This document shows positions 9,135 to 18,115 of a stretch of DNA of 64,000 nt, piece after piece. The stretch covers positions 1-64,000 of the forward strand of contig JAIYDC010000011.1 in NCBI GenBank assembly GCA_027487685.1. Reading direction: 5' to 3'. The DNA comes from Pseudomonadota bacterium. GTDB taxonomy: Bacteria > Bdellovibrionota > Bacteriovoracia > Bacteriovoracales > Bacteriovoracaceae. Made by a program: the position numbers and the translations under genes. How positions within the stretch are numbered: the stretch's first letter is position 1; each line of letters starts with the position of its first letter. A model generated the notes under the pieces. It had not been told where the DNA came from and ran no database searches. It worked only from the letters and a program-made list of their open reading frames with translations.

Positions 9135-9575
9135 CTAGGCAGCTCGAAGCATTTCCTGGGGATTAAGGACATCGTGTAAATGATATTCCTCACCGGCGCG
9201 CACACCTACAATATAACAAAAGCCGTCTGCGTGGGTGATAAGAAGTTGCTCCAGTGTCGGGAGCCATGATTTACGTAAAATCTCGAGGAGATAGTCATGG
9301 TCATTCTTGGCGGTCACAACATGGTCTAAGGATTGGGTATCAAAGATGGACCAGTTCACGGGAATGTCGATGATACCTAAGGTCGATATAAATCTTAGCA
9401 TCTGAGTCTGTGGAATGAATTCGCCTTTTAAAAAAGAAAGACCGTAGTCACATAGCTTAAGCTCTAGACAAGAAAGATTATCCCCGCCGCTTTTGTGCAG
9501 TTTAAGAGTTTCGTCGACTAAGAAGGATAAAAAATCTGTTTCGGCCATAGCGCCTCCACAAATCTCATCGGTCAA
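9135..9575 (-). CDS. Hypothetical protein (start may be internal Met at 9548)
   Basis: Open frame with Cys-containing but unrecognised sequence. Confidence 0.5.
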   Translation of the reverse strand: MTDEICGGAMAETDFLSFLVDETLKLHKSGGDNLSCLELKLCDYGLSFLKGEFIPQTQMLRFISTLGIIDIPVNWSIFDTQSLDHVVTAKNDHDYLLEILRKSWLPTLEQLLITHADGFCYIVGVRAGEEYHLHDVLNPQEMLRAA

Positions 9576-9588
9576 AATAACTATAACT

Positions 9589-10032
9589 TTATTCTAAGGG
9601 ATTAATTGGTTCTAAAGATTCATGATAGGTCTTGATGTTGCTTACGTCGGCGATCAACCATTTTCCATCTTCATTGACGACCTCAGCAATTTTCTTTACC
9701 TCAGAGGTGAAAGCGGCTTTATCCTTCATTGTAGTTTGATACGAAATGGAATAAGTCAGGTAGCAGGTCTTTAACTGGCAGGAACTCGAGAGAAGTTTAA
9801 AGCTTTCTTTCTTTACATCACGCAGGTCCGCGAACTTTCCAAACTCTTCATCAGTAATATTTTCGAGGCTCTGACGCATTTTTCCGGTGACTCGTTCAAG
9901 AACGAACTCCCTGGTAACAACCGTGCCAATGCGCTCCTCGACGAAAGATTTAAGTGCTGCTTCGGGACTGAGATTGTCTTGAAAACATGCTCCGGCAAGG
10001 ACGGACATGAGGAGGAGCGCAAAGTTTCTCAT
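9589..10032 (-). CDS. Putative lipoprotein, unknown function
   Basis: MRNFALLLMSVLAGACF lipobox (LAGAC). Confidence 0.65.
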   Translation of the reverse strand: MRNFALLLMSVLAGACFQDNLSPEAALKSFVEERIGTVVTREFVLERVTGKMRQSLENITDEEFGKFADLRDVKKESFKLLSSSCQLKTCYLTYSISYQTTMKDKAAFTSEVKKIAEVVNEDGKWLIADVSNIKTYHESLEPINPLE

Positions 10033-10757
10033 CTTAGCCTTTTCGGTTCATAGCCAAGTTCATGGACAATTTCCATAAATTCGGACCAATTGAACACGTT
10101 TAAATCCTTCACAGATCGTTCAAATTTTATCCCAATACCCTTTGAATCAGGAGTGGAGGCAACTAGTGCCCCCTGCTGAAAGAACTCCCTGTCCCGAAAA
10201 AAAACTGTCACGTCTACGGATTCTGGCAGTACTGTCGCTACATCGACCAATATGAAGCACCCTTCATCGTCCCAGTTGGTTAAAGTTCCAGTTACTACTG
10301 TATCGCCGGAAGTGATTCGGCACCGGATATCCCGCAGGAGAGGCTTAAAAAGATCAGATGGCGCATAGTTAGGATTTACACTAGCGAGTTCGAGATAATG
10401 CCTCAGTAGCTGATAAAGAAAGTAAGAGATGACAGAATAAAAGAAGGTGGCAAGCACGATAATTTTATTGAACTCGATAAAGAGGCCCTCGACAACCTTG
10501 AAGCCAACAAGAAAAATTGAGAGTTGATAAAGAGGAAGCGCATACCGATGGTGTTTCCAGACTAGAATGCTCGCCACCGCTAGAGTGAGTGCAACGAACC
10601 AAAAAAGCTCTAGGCCCTTGCGTGCATAAACGAGGGAAAACGGAGAGAGATGATGGCGGTAGGCGTGCTGTAAATATAGGAAGAAAAAGGTAAGACCTAG
10701 GTAGATAACCACGTTAAGGATAATCGTATCTTTCTTTTTGACTTTCAATTGTTCCAT
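10029..10757 (-). CDS. Membrane protein with C-terminal PilZ-like domain
   Basis: Several TMs, then RDIRCRI...GTLTNWDDEGCFI...GIGIKFE, PilZ-like pattern (degenerate second motif). Confidence 0.6.
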   Translation of the reverse strand: MEQLKVKKKDTIILNVVIYLGLTFFFLYLQHAYRHHLSPFSLVYARKGLELFWFVALTLAVASILVWKHHRYALPLYQLSIFLVGFKVVEGLFIEFNKIIVLATFFYSVISYFLYQLLRHYLELASVNPNYAPSDLFKPLLRDIRCRITSGDTVVTGTLTNWDDEGCFILVDVATVLPESVDVTVFFRDREFFQQGALVASTPDSKGIGIKFERSVKDLNVFNWSEFMEIVHELGYEPKRLR

Positions 10758-10782
10758 GCCTGAATTGTCCTATAATAACATA

Positions 10783-10971
10783 ATGAATGAAATTGTCCTT
10801 GAAATCTCGTCGACCTGTGTGTCGTGCGATAGCTGCCGACTCATCTGTCCAGAGAATGCCGTCATAAGCGACGGACAAAGCTATTTGATCGACCACTGGG
10901 GTTGCACACTCTGCGGCCTTTGTATCGAGGTCTGTCCCGTTGACTGCATTAAAGAGTTGAGATCCCGTTAA
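10783..10971 (+). CDS. 2[4Fe-4S] ferredoxin
   Basis: CVSCDSCRLICP and CTLCGLCIEVCP; start at MNEIVLE. Confidence 0.85.
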   Translation: MNEIVLEISSTCVSCDSCRLICPENAVISDGQSYLIDHWGCTLCGLCIEVCPVDCIKELRSR

Positions 10972-11917
10972 CTTCCTCTTCTATCTCATGCCACCAGATC
11001 GTGGGTGCAGATTTAGGCATTGCTTGATCACCTGTCAGAATGATGGCGGAACCAAGATCTCGGACCTCTGGGTCAGGGGAGAGGTTGATAACTCCTGCAC
11101 TATGAGAATGATAGCTTAATCTTAAGAGGTCAATTTTCCATGTCTTCAGCGCCTTCTCCTGAACTAGAAACCGAAGAAACGGATGAGTTGAATGGGTCCT
11201 GTAAGTCTTGAGTATCTGAAAGCACGTTTCCCAATACCGACGTACAGTACCGAAGTCCCAATAGTCGATATTATCGAGAAGAATGGCCGGAATTTTCTTC
11301 TTAGTGAAAGGGCAAACCGATTCAAAAAACTTACTGGGCCCTGGAGTCATGGTTAGCTGTGCCAGATCGACGTAAGCGATTCCTGTGTAGGTCTCTACTC
11401 TGATGTTAGAGGCCAATTCCATGTTCTTGACGATTCCAGTAACATAACGTTCATTAGAGACCTCGAGAGCGTTGTAACCAAGAGAAGTGTTAACCCAGTA
11501 TGTGAATAGGGCCGCCGGGCCCTTTTCGAAAGGTCTTAGAATGCGAAAAAGGTCTTCTTTTTTAAGATAGAAAAACTGATCAGCATTCAGTACAAGGAGC
11601 TTTCCACTGTAGCGCACGTCGGGTCGCGCAGCAAGGTTATGAACAGCACCACCAATATCGAGAATATCAGGGGTTTCCCAAAGGAAATGCACGTCAGTAA
11701 ACCCTGGCCTATCTTTACAGTAAGCCTCGATCTCTGAGCCCATATGGTGCAGGTTAATATAGATATGCTTAATACCAAGACTTCGAGCGTAAGCAACTTG
11801 GAGCTCAAGCAGGCTCTTCTCAAAGACGGGCCAGAGAACCTTAGGGAGCTTCTGTCCAATCGTCCCCATCCTTGTCCCGAAGCCAGCGGCAAGAATCAGG
11901 CAGTGATCAATTCGCAT
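10949..11917 (-). CDS. Sugar-phosphate nucleotidyltransferase, MurU-like
   Basis: LILAAGFGTRMGTIGQKLPKVLWPV nucleotidyltransferase signature; followed gene is AmgK-like kinase. Confidence 0.75.
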   Translation of the reverse strand: MRIDHCLILAAGFGTRMGTIGQKLPKVLWPVFEKSLLELQVAYARSLGIKHIYINLHHMGSEIEAYCKDRPGFTDVHFLWETPDILDIGGAVHNLAARPDVRYSGKLLVLNADQFFYLKKEDLFRILRPFEKGPAALFTYWVNTSLGYNALEVSNERYVTGIVKNMELASNIRVETYTGIAYVDLAQLTMTPGPSKFFESVCPFTKKKIPAILLDNIDYWDFGTVRRYWETCFQILKTYRTHSTHPFLRFLVQEKALKTWKIDLLRLSYHSHSAGVINLSPDPEVRDLGSAIILTGDQAMPKSAPTIWWHEIEEEVNGISTL

Positions 11918-12938
11918 AATAGTGCATGAAAAGCTTCCGTTTAAGTTCGTTGTAGCGTGGCTTATCCATCATCACTCGGCGGATTTTTTCCATGGCAAAA
12001 CCAATATACTTAAGATATCGATCGTCTTTTCTCCAATTGTAGATATAGCAAAAGCTCCCCACCGCTTTAAAAACCCTTTGAATCAGCATGTCGTCATAAA
12101 GTTCCAGGAAGTGCTCATAAGATTGCTGGCCATGGATTGAGGAATCAAGGTTGTCATAATAATAACGCTTCAGGGCCTGGCGATTCTCTTCTTTTACATT
12201 GTAGTAACAATCCTCGAGGAGTGAGACGAGGTCATATTGTGGAATCCCCCAGCGAGCGTCTTGAAAATCTATGAAAATATAAGCCCCATTTTTCACCATA
12301 AGATTTCTGGAATGAAAATCGCGATGAGTGATGACCATCTTCTCGTCAGCAAGACGACGCATGACCGGATCAAAGAGCGCTTCCAAGTCGTTGAGAAGTC
12401 CTTCATCCAAAGTTCGATTAAAAAAATTAAGAAAGTATTTGAATGTAAAGCGCGTCTCATCCATATACTTTTGGTAGTCAAACCGAAGCTGAAAAAGGTG
12501 TTGATTCTTCACTGCCGTTTTGGGAATGCGATGGAGCTCTAGGAGCTGATCGACCACGGTCTTGTAGATTTTATATTCCTCGGTACTCGACGTTAGGGTA
12601 CTTAAGTGCAGCAACAATGTCTCATCACCCAGATCCTCTTGAAGCGAATAACCACGCGAGAGGTTGCTGTCGATGATCTCTGGAACCCGGACTCGGTTTT
12701 CCAAAAAAAACTGCTGCACAGATAAAAAAGGATGCCTTTCTGGGGCATCGTCGAACGGATTATCTAACCCTACTACATAGCTCTTTTGGTCTGTAAAAAT
12801 CCGGTAATAGCGTCGTGTAGAGGCGTCGCCGGTGAGCTTATCTATCTCAACCATCTGCTCGCCGTTAAGGATGTTTTTTTCTTGGGTTTTGTTGAATAGC
12901 TCTTCAATGAAGAATCGCTCAGTCTGCTCTGGTTTCAT
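11907..12938 (-). CDS. APH-fold phosphotransferase, AmgK-like sugar kinase
   Basis: VITHRDFHSRNLMVK and FIDFQDARWGIPQYDLVSLLED as in AmgK-type kinases. Confidence 0.75.
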   Translation of the reverse strand: MKPEQTERFFIEELFNKTQEKNILNGEQMVEIDKLTGDASTRRYYRIFTDQKSYVVGLDNPFDDAPERHPFLSVQQFFLENRVRVPEIIDSNLSRGYSLQEDLGDETLLLHLSTLTSSTEEYKIYKTVVDQLLELHRIPKTAVKNQHLFQLRFDYQKYMDETRFTFKYFLNFFNRTLDEGLLNDLEALFDPVMRRLADEKMVITHRDFHSRNLMVKNGAYIFIDFQDARWGIPQYDLVSLLEDCYYNVKEENRQALKRYYYDNLDSSIHGQQSYEHFLELYDDMLIQRVFKAVGSFCYIYNWRKDDRYLKYIGFAMEKIRRVMMDKPRYNELKRKLFMHYYAN

Positions 12939-13777
12939 AGGCTTTGGTCCCTAATACTATTGATGAAAGTATAAAACTGCTTGCTCGAATTTTTTTTTCC
13001 TACAACTTCATTGTCCGTATAATTTTTAATTAGGAAAGCCTTAAACAAAGACTCTTCCCTGTTGATAAGGTTGACGTCCCCGACCTGAAGAATGAAGTCT
13101 GCAGTATTCCGATTCTGTGTCTGAAGCCAGGAGAGGTAGTACTCGCCACCGTATCCACTCCGGACCGTCAAATAGTGGGCCCACTTATGAGTCTCCATTT
13201 TTTCATCCAGCGTGAGGCGAGAGAGACCTAGCATGCGCTCTAGGGGTAGATAACCAACAGGGATGATAAGGTGCTTTGGGTACAACAAATTTTCAGTACG
13301 AACGAGCTCATATGCAAGAATACCGACAAGCATACTTTCGTGCTTCAAGTACTTCTGGATTAAGCCTCGAGAAATAAAAAGCTCTCCTTTGGGAAGCGAG
13401 AAGTGAAGCGGAGCTTCGATGTTGATAATGGTGTCCTTTGCTCCACGGATGTTTTTAAAAAAGATTTCATTCTTCGCTATGATTTCGTCCGTAAGGTCCT
13501 TGAGATAGCGATTCGCAGCAAGGTTGCCAAGGACTCTGATCTCAGGCGTTGAGAGGAAGGCGCTTCGAAGAGAGGCGAGATGATCTGAGTAGTCTTTTGT
13601 TGTCATACCAATAAGACCACCCCTGACCATCTGACGGTTTTTTTTTGTGCCGGGTATCCGCAGAGTTCCACAAGAGAGTGCGAGGAGAATCACAACAAAA
13701 TAATAGACCCTCGCGTACTGCGAGGGTCTACGGGAGTTCATGAGAGTATAGGGGTTATTTTTTACTAGCGACTTCAC
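12935..13777 (-). CDS. M48-like lipoprotein lacking the HExxH motif (start may be Met at 13741)
   Basis: Lipobox LALSC; LPKGELFISRGLIQKYLKHESMLVGILAYELVR aligns with M48 'PGG-fv-GLL...E-aAVLAHE-gH' pattern. Confidence 0.55.
   Translation of the reverse strand: MKSLVKNNPYTLMNSRRPSQYARVYYFVVILLALSCGTLRIPGTKKNRQMVRGGLIGMTTKDYSDHLASLRSAFLSTPEIRVLGNLAANRYLKDLTDEIIAKNEIFFKNIRGAKDTIINIEAPLHFSLPKGELFISRGLIQKYLKHESMLVGILAYELVRTENLLYPKHLIIPVGYLPLERMLGLSRLTLDEKMETHKWAHYLTVRSGYGGEYYLSWLQTQNRNTADFILQVGDVNLINREESLFKAFLIKNYTDNEVVGKKNSSKQFYTFINSIRDQSL
13704..13730 (-). other. Perfect 11-bp inverted repeat with 5-nt loop inside the start of the M48-like lipoprotein ORF
   Basis: TAGACCCTCGC-GTACT-GCGAGGGTCTA; followed on minus strand by TTATTTTGTTG; downstream of LysM gene stop. 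Confidence 0.7.
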
Positions 13778-14438
13778 GACCGTTTTCTAAGTAGTAGATT
13801 GTAAAGCCAGCATAAATCTTATTAGGATCCCGGATGAGGGGGCGATTGTTCTCCCAGAGTAGCTTCCACTTCTTAGGGGTCGCATACACTTCCTTGGCGA
13901 TAACCCCGAGGGTGTCACCGGTTTTGATAAGGTACGGATTGCCCTGTGGGTTCCATACAAACTCTTCCGCCGGAGCATTATAGTTAAGTGTCGTACCCGC
14001 CCGGACGGTGCTACTGCCTTTGAGAACTCCATTGTTTAGATTGGCGAGGTCTTTCCACCGCCCATAGTCTCCATATATCTTGAAGGCGATCATCATGAGT
14101 GTTTCATTTTTCTGAACGCTGTAAGTGCGACTTCCGCCACCGAGTCCGGTAGAAATAGTAGAGGAGGAGTTCTCTAAATTTGATTCCTCGACCAACGGGT
14201 CAGAATTAGCGATGACCACATCCTCCGTAGTCCCTTCAGGAGTTTCTTCGACGATGGCGGCATCCGGAACAGTATCTGTAGCTGCCTGGTCCGTTCCGGA
14301 GGATTCGATCATTTCATCCGCATCAGAAAGTTCAATCTGCGGTGTATCTTCGGTAACTTCCTTGGCGGACTTGGAGCCGGAACAGCCCGTCATCCCCAAG
14401 CTAAGTAAGACCATCCATGGTACAAGCTTCATTTTCAC
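13755..14438 (-). CDS. LysM-domain lipoprotein (two LysM repeats)
   Basis: Lipobox LGMTGC; YSVQKNETLMMIAFKIYGDYGRWKDLANLN and YLIKTGDTLGVIAKEVYATPKKWKLLWENN. Confidence 0.85.
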   Translation of the reverse strand: MKMKLVPWMVLLSLGMTGCSGSKSAKEVTEDTPQIELSDADEMIESSGTDQAATDTVPDAAIVEETPEGTTEDVVIANSDPLVEESNLENSSSTISTGLGGGSRTYSVQKNETLMMIAFKIYGDYGRWKDLANLNNGVLKGSSTVRAGTTLNYNAPAEEFVWNPQGNPYLIKTGDTLGVIAKEVYATPKKWKLLWENNRPLIRDPNKIYAGFTIYYLENGREVASKK

Positions 14439-14520
14439 TCCCTGTGGTATGAATGCGGATAGCTTAATTTTATTCTATCTGCATCATATTTATAGGGTGG
14501 AAAATTTTGCTAAGCCTTCC

Positions 14521-15258
14521 CTAGAAGTAGAAAAACATATCTTTCTGATCAATTGAATCCCAGATGCGCTTCACGAGCCTATCGAAGTGCTCCTCATTAT
14601 CAAGGAAGTCGAGTTCGTCGGTATCCACAATAAGTGACTTCCCTAGGCCGTAGTTGGCGTACCATTCATCATAATAATCGTTAAGACTAGTAAGGTACTC
14701 AACAGGGATCGCCTGCTCGTAATCCCGACCCCGTTGCTTGATCCTCTCTTGAAGCTTTGGTACTGAGCGGCGAAGAAATATCATCAGGGTAGGTGGACTG
14801 ATGAACTGGATCATGGATTCGTAGAGACTCCGGTAATTTTGGTAATCTCGAGAGTCAAGCTTTCCCTGATCATAAAGGGATCTGGCAAAGATATTGGCAT
14901 CCTCATAAATTGAACGGTCCTGAATTGAGCTGGCCGTAAGAGACTCAATGGTTCGATGAGTATTGAACCGATGATTTAAGAAGTAGACCTGGAGGGGAAA
15001 GGCCCAACGACTCATATCTTTGTAAAAATCTGAAAGGTAGGGATTATCTTGAACTGATTCAAAATGGGGCTTCCATCCAAGCCTCTCGGATAGTTTCTTG
15101 GTAAGCGTAGTTTTACCACTACCAATATTCCCCGCCACGACGACGAACATAGGGTTCGTTGTACTCGTTAGGCGGTGGTAGGCCAGCTCGGACATGGAGT
15201 TCTCCTGAATATGCATCTTCAAAGCGTAATATGAATCGTGCCAGAAATCTTGACTCAA
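14521..15258 (-). CDS. Deoxynucleoside kinase (dGK/dAK family)
   Basis: P-loop VVAGNIGSGKTTLTKKL, QDRSIYEDANIFA, ERIKQRGRDYEQAIPVEYL. Confidence 0.9.
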   Translation of the reverse strand: MSQDFWHDSYYALKMHIQENSMSELAYHRLTSTTNPMFVVVAGNIGSGKTTLTKKLSERLGWKPHFESVQDNPYLSDFYKDMSRWAFPLQVYFLNHRFNTHRTIESLTASSIQDRSIYEDANIFARSLYDQGKLDSRDYQNYRSLYESMIQFISPPTLMIFLRRSVPKLQERIKQRGRDYEQAIPVEYLTSLNDYYDEWYANYGLGKSLIVDTDELDFLDNEEHFDRLVKRIWDSIDQKDMFFYF

Positions 15259-15327
15259 TCAATCAATTTAATTAATTAATTTTTCTGGAGATTTACGTTA
15301 ACCCCCTAATTCCTTAAACTAATCTAA

Positions 15328-16302
15328 ATGACGTGTTTAAAACTCTTGGCTTTTTTTTTTCTAGCCGTTCACCTTCACTTCGTCTTTGGCCAGACGCTCG
15401 TAGACGATGCCAATGTCGTGACCGGAGGGTCTCAGGAAAACGTTTTTACCGAGACAATAAAAATTATTTCTGGATCAAAGAAAATTTTTATTATCACGAA
15501 CAACAACCAGCAGCTGACCCCTGGAGATTTCATCTCGCTCGCTCTGGATAATAACCTTGCGGCACGAGCCGTTGTAGCAAAGGTCCATCAAGGTCAGGTA
15601 GGAATAAAAATTTTGAAGATCTACTCCCTCGCTCAATGGGGACGCCTGCGTCGGAACATCGAAGTTCAGGTAGTCCGGGGGGATGATGGAAGTTTTGCTA
15701 AGAAGCCCGAGGTGAAGGCAGCCGACACAGGGGCGCCAAAAATTCGATCTGAGGACGACCTCTATACTGGTGACGTTGTCGTTGACGACGACGTCGGAGT
15801 CTTCGATGAAAATAAGAATCGTCATATAAAACCCGATAACGTGGTTGCATTAACTGGATCCTTTTTCGATGCGGCAGAAATTGAATCAAAAGGCGGAGCC
15901 GTGCGCGCCACCGAAGTTGGTATCTCTTGGGCTTATCAGTTTGCCGACAACTACTTTGTAGAAGCGCTTTATGGTCGTGCCCTCCTCGACAACTATCCGG
16001 CCAATTCCGCACAGACTCTAGTGAACCGCTTAACGGCGCGGCTTAAATTTAATATTAAAGGCCCACTTTACACCTTCTTTATGCCTTACGTGGGCTTTCA
16101 GTCCTTTACTGTTTCAAGTCCAAAGGCGGGTACAGGTCTCAATCAGGTGACGAACGAAGAAGAGCTTGATGCGGTCGATAAACTCAAGAAGACTGGTCCG
16201 GTTTTCGGTGTCACCGTCTTGCGTCGTCTCGTGCCTGGTTGGTTCATCAAGGCGGACATCGGTACTGATCTTATCAACGTGGGATTTGCCATTGAATTCT
16301 AA
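15328..16302 (+). CDS. Outer-membrane beta-barrel-like protein
   Basis: Signal peptide MTCLKLLAFFFLAVHLHFVFGQ, C-terminal beta-rich region ending in FAIEF. Confidence 0.6.
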   Translation: MTCLKLLAFFFLAVHLHFVFGQTLVDDANVVTGGSQENVFTETIKIISGSKKIFIITNNNQQLTPGDFISLALDNNLAARAVVAKVHQGQVGIKILKIYSLAQWGRLRRNIEVQVVRGDDGSFAKKPEVKAADTGAPKIRSEDDLYTGDVVVDDDVGVFDENKNRHIKPDNVVALTGSFFDAAEIESKGGAVRATEVGISWAYQFADNYFVEALYGRALLDNYPANSAQTLVNRLTARLKFNIKGPLYTFFMPYVGFQSFTVSSPKAGTGLNQVTNEEELDAVDKLKKTGPVFGVTVLRRLVPGWFIKADIGTDLINVGFAIEF

Positions 16303-16459
16303 GCTTATCCTCTTCTTGACCGTACTTTTATTTTGTGGATGCGGAGTCAAGGGTGACCCGACTTCACCGAAAACAACCCCACTTCCTTCACTGCTTGAAC
16401 ATTACCCCGAAATTAAGACCGATAAGTCTATCGACGAGTTTGCAAAGCGGCGCCGCTAA
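16292..16459 (+). CDS. Small LptM/YifL-like lipoprotein (TTG start)
   Basis: LNSKLILFLTVLLFCGCGVKGDPTSP lipobox and CGxKGDP pattern; overlaps upstream stop codon. Confidence 0.65.
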   Translation: MNSKLILFLTVLLFCGCGVKGDPTSPKTTPLPSLLEHYPEIKTDKSIDEFAKRRR

Positions 16460-16920
16460 TGTCGCTGATTATCGCTAGCGGATCAAACCTAGGTGACTCG
16501 CGAAAAATTCTCGAAGAGGCCAGCAGGGCCCTCGCCGATACCTACGGCCTCATAGCCGAGAGTCGAATCTACTCGTCACGAGCAGTGGATTACGACCAGC
16601 AACCCGATTTCTTTAATCAGGTACTAGAACTCCGCCTACCAGAACGTTCACCAGAAACGGTCATGCTTGAGCTTCTAGAGCTAGAGCAGAAATTCGGTCG
16701 CCACCGTGATATCCCTAGAGGGCCACGCACTCTTGATCTAGATATTATCTTCTGGGGAATGTCGGAGTTATCTACGCCTGTACTTATCGTTCCGCATCCG
16801 AGGTGGGCAGAACGGAGCTTCGTGGTCCGACCGCTCAAAGAACTGCCGTTCTTTAAAACAATCGAAAAATGTTTTACAATGCCAGAGAACTTCGACGTAG
16901 ACGCTTTCCCCGTCAGATAA
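16459..16920 (+). CDS. folK: 2-amino-4-hydroxy-6-hydroxymethyldihydropteridine pyrophosphokinase
   Basis: GSNLGDS, LELEQKFGRHRDIPRGPRTLDLDIIFWG, PHPRWAERSFVVRPL. Confidence 0.93.
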   Translation: MSLIIASGSNLGDSRKILEEASRALADTYGLIAESRIYSSRAVDYDQQPDFFNQVLELRLPERSPETVMLELLELEQKFGRHRDIPRGPRTLDLDIIFWGMSELSTPVLIVPHPRWAERSFVVRPLKELPFFKTIEKCFTMPENFDVDAFPVR

Positions 16921-16954
16921 TGTATCTGAAGAGATTTCATTTCAAGGATGAATT

Positions 16955-18091
16955 ATGAATTTTTCGCTTTCCTCAGAGCAGAACGAGATTCGAGACCTAG
17001 CGCTAAAGTTTGCTCGCAATGAAATGATTCCTAAGGCGCAGGAGTACGACGAAGCTGGGACCTTCCCGCGGGAAATTTTCCAAAAAGCTTGGGAACTAGG
17101 CTTCATCAATACCTGTATACCTGAAGCTTACGGAGGTTCGGGTTTTACTTCCGTGGACAGTGTGATTATCTCTGAGGCCCTCGCCTATGGCTGCATGGGT
17201 ATGAACACGTCGTTCATGGCGAACGACTTAGCACTCCTCCCAATTGTAATCGGAGGCACTGAGGCGCAAAAGAAAGCATTTTTAACGCCCTTTACACAGG
17301 AATTCAGGATTGCATCATTCTGCTTAACTGAACCCGGAAACGGATCTGACGCTGGTGGCATCCGTACCCAGATAAAAGACGGTGGTGATCACTGGATACT
17401 CAGTGGTGAGAAGATGTGGATCACAAACGCCGGTTATGCCGACCTCTTCGTGGTTTACGGAACCGTAGATCCAACTCTCAAGCACAAGGGGATATCGGCA
17501 CTAGTGGTGGACCCAAAATTACCAGGAATTGAACTGGGGAAGAAAGAAGATAAAATGGGACACCGTTCTTCAGACACCAGGGGCGTACGTTTTAGCGGAG
17601 TCAAAGTGCCAAAAGAGAACATGTTGGGAAATCCGGGCGATGGTTGGAGTATCGCCATGAGTACGCTGGACCACTCAAGGCCCCTCGTGGCCTCCTCAGC
17701 TCTCGGAGGATCTCAAAGAGCTCTCGATCTTTCTGTTCATTACTCAAAAGAGCGCACCCAATTCGGTGTCCCCATTGCCAAGCACCAGGCGATCCAGTTT
17801 ATGATTGCAGAAATGGGTATGAAAGTAGAAGCCGCTAGACTCCTCGTATATAAGGCCGCATGGCTTTGCGATGAGGGCATCCGCAATACAGAAGTTGCCT
17901 CCTATGCCAAGGCTTTCGCATCTGACTCTTGTATGCAAATTACCACGGATGCAGTACAGATTTATGGTGGATACGGCTACTCAAAAGAGTACCCTGTTGA
18001 AAAGCTCATGCGCGATGCTAAGCTTATCCAGATCTACGAGGGCACGTCGCAGATCCAGCGGCTCGTAATGGCCCGTGAACTACTCAAATAA
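16955..18091 (+). CDS. Acyl-CoA dehydrogenase
   Basis: CLTEPGNGSDAG, WITNAG, QIYGGYGYSKEYPVEKLMRDAKLIQIYEGTSQIQRLVMAR. Confidence 0.95.
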   Translation: MNFSLSSEQNEIRDLALKFARNEMIPKAQEYDEAGTFPREIFQKAWELGFINTCIPEAYGGSGFTSVDSVIISEALAYGCMGMNTSFMANDLALLPIVIGGTEAQKKAFLTPFTQEFRIASFCLTEPGNGSDAGGIRTQIKDGGDHWILSGEKMWITNAGYADLFVVYGTVDPTLKHKGISALVVDPKLPGIELGKKEDKMGHRSSDTRGVRFSGVKVPKENMLGNPGDGWSIAMSTLDHSRPLVASSALGGSQRALDLSVHYSKERTQFGVPIAKHQAIQFMIAEMGMKVEAARLLVYKAAWLCDEGIRNTEVASYAKAFASDSCMQITTDAVQIYGGYGYSKEYPVEKLMRDAKLIQIYEGTSQIQRLVMARELLK

Positions 18092-18115
18092 GCCAATTTC
18101 TTTAAAGGAGAAGTT

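Noticed and set aside
15255-15283. AATCAATCAATTTAATTAATTAATTTTT short AT repeat
   Set aside because: Simple AT-rich promoter-like sequence between divergent genes; no array structure
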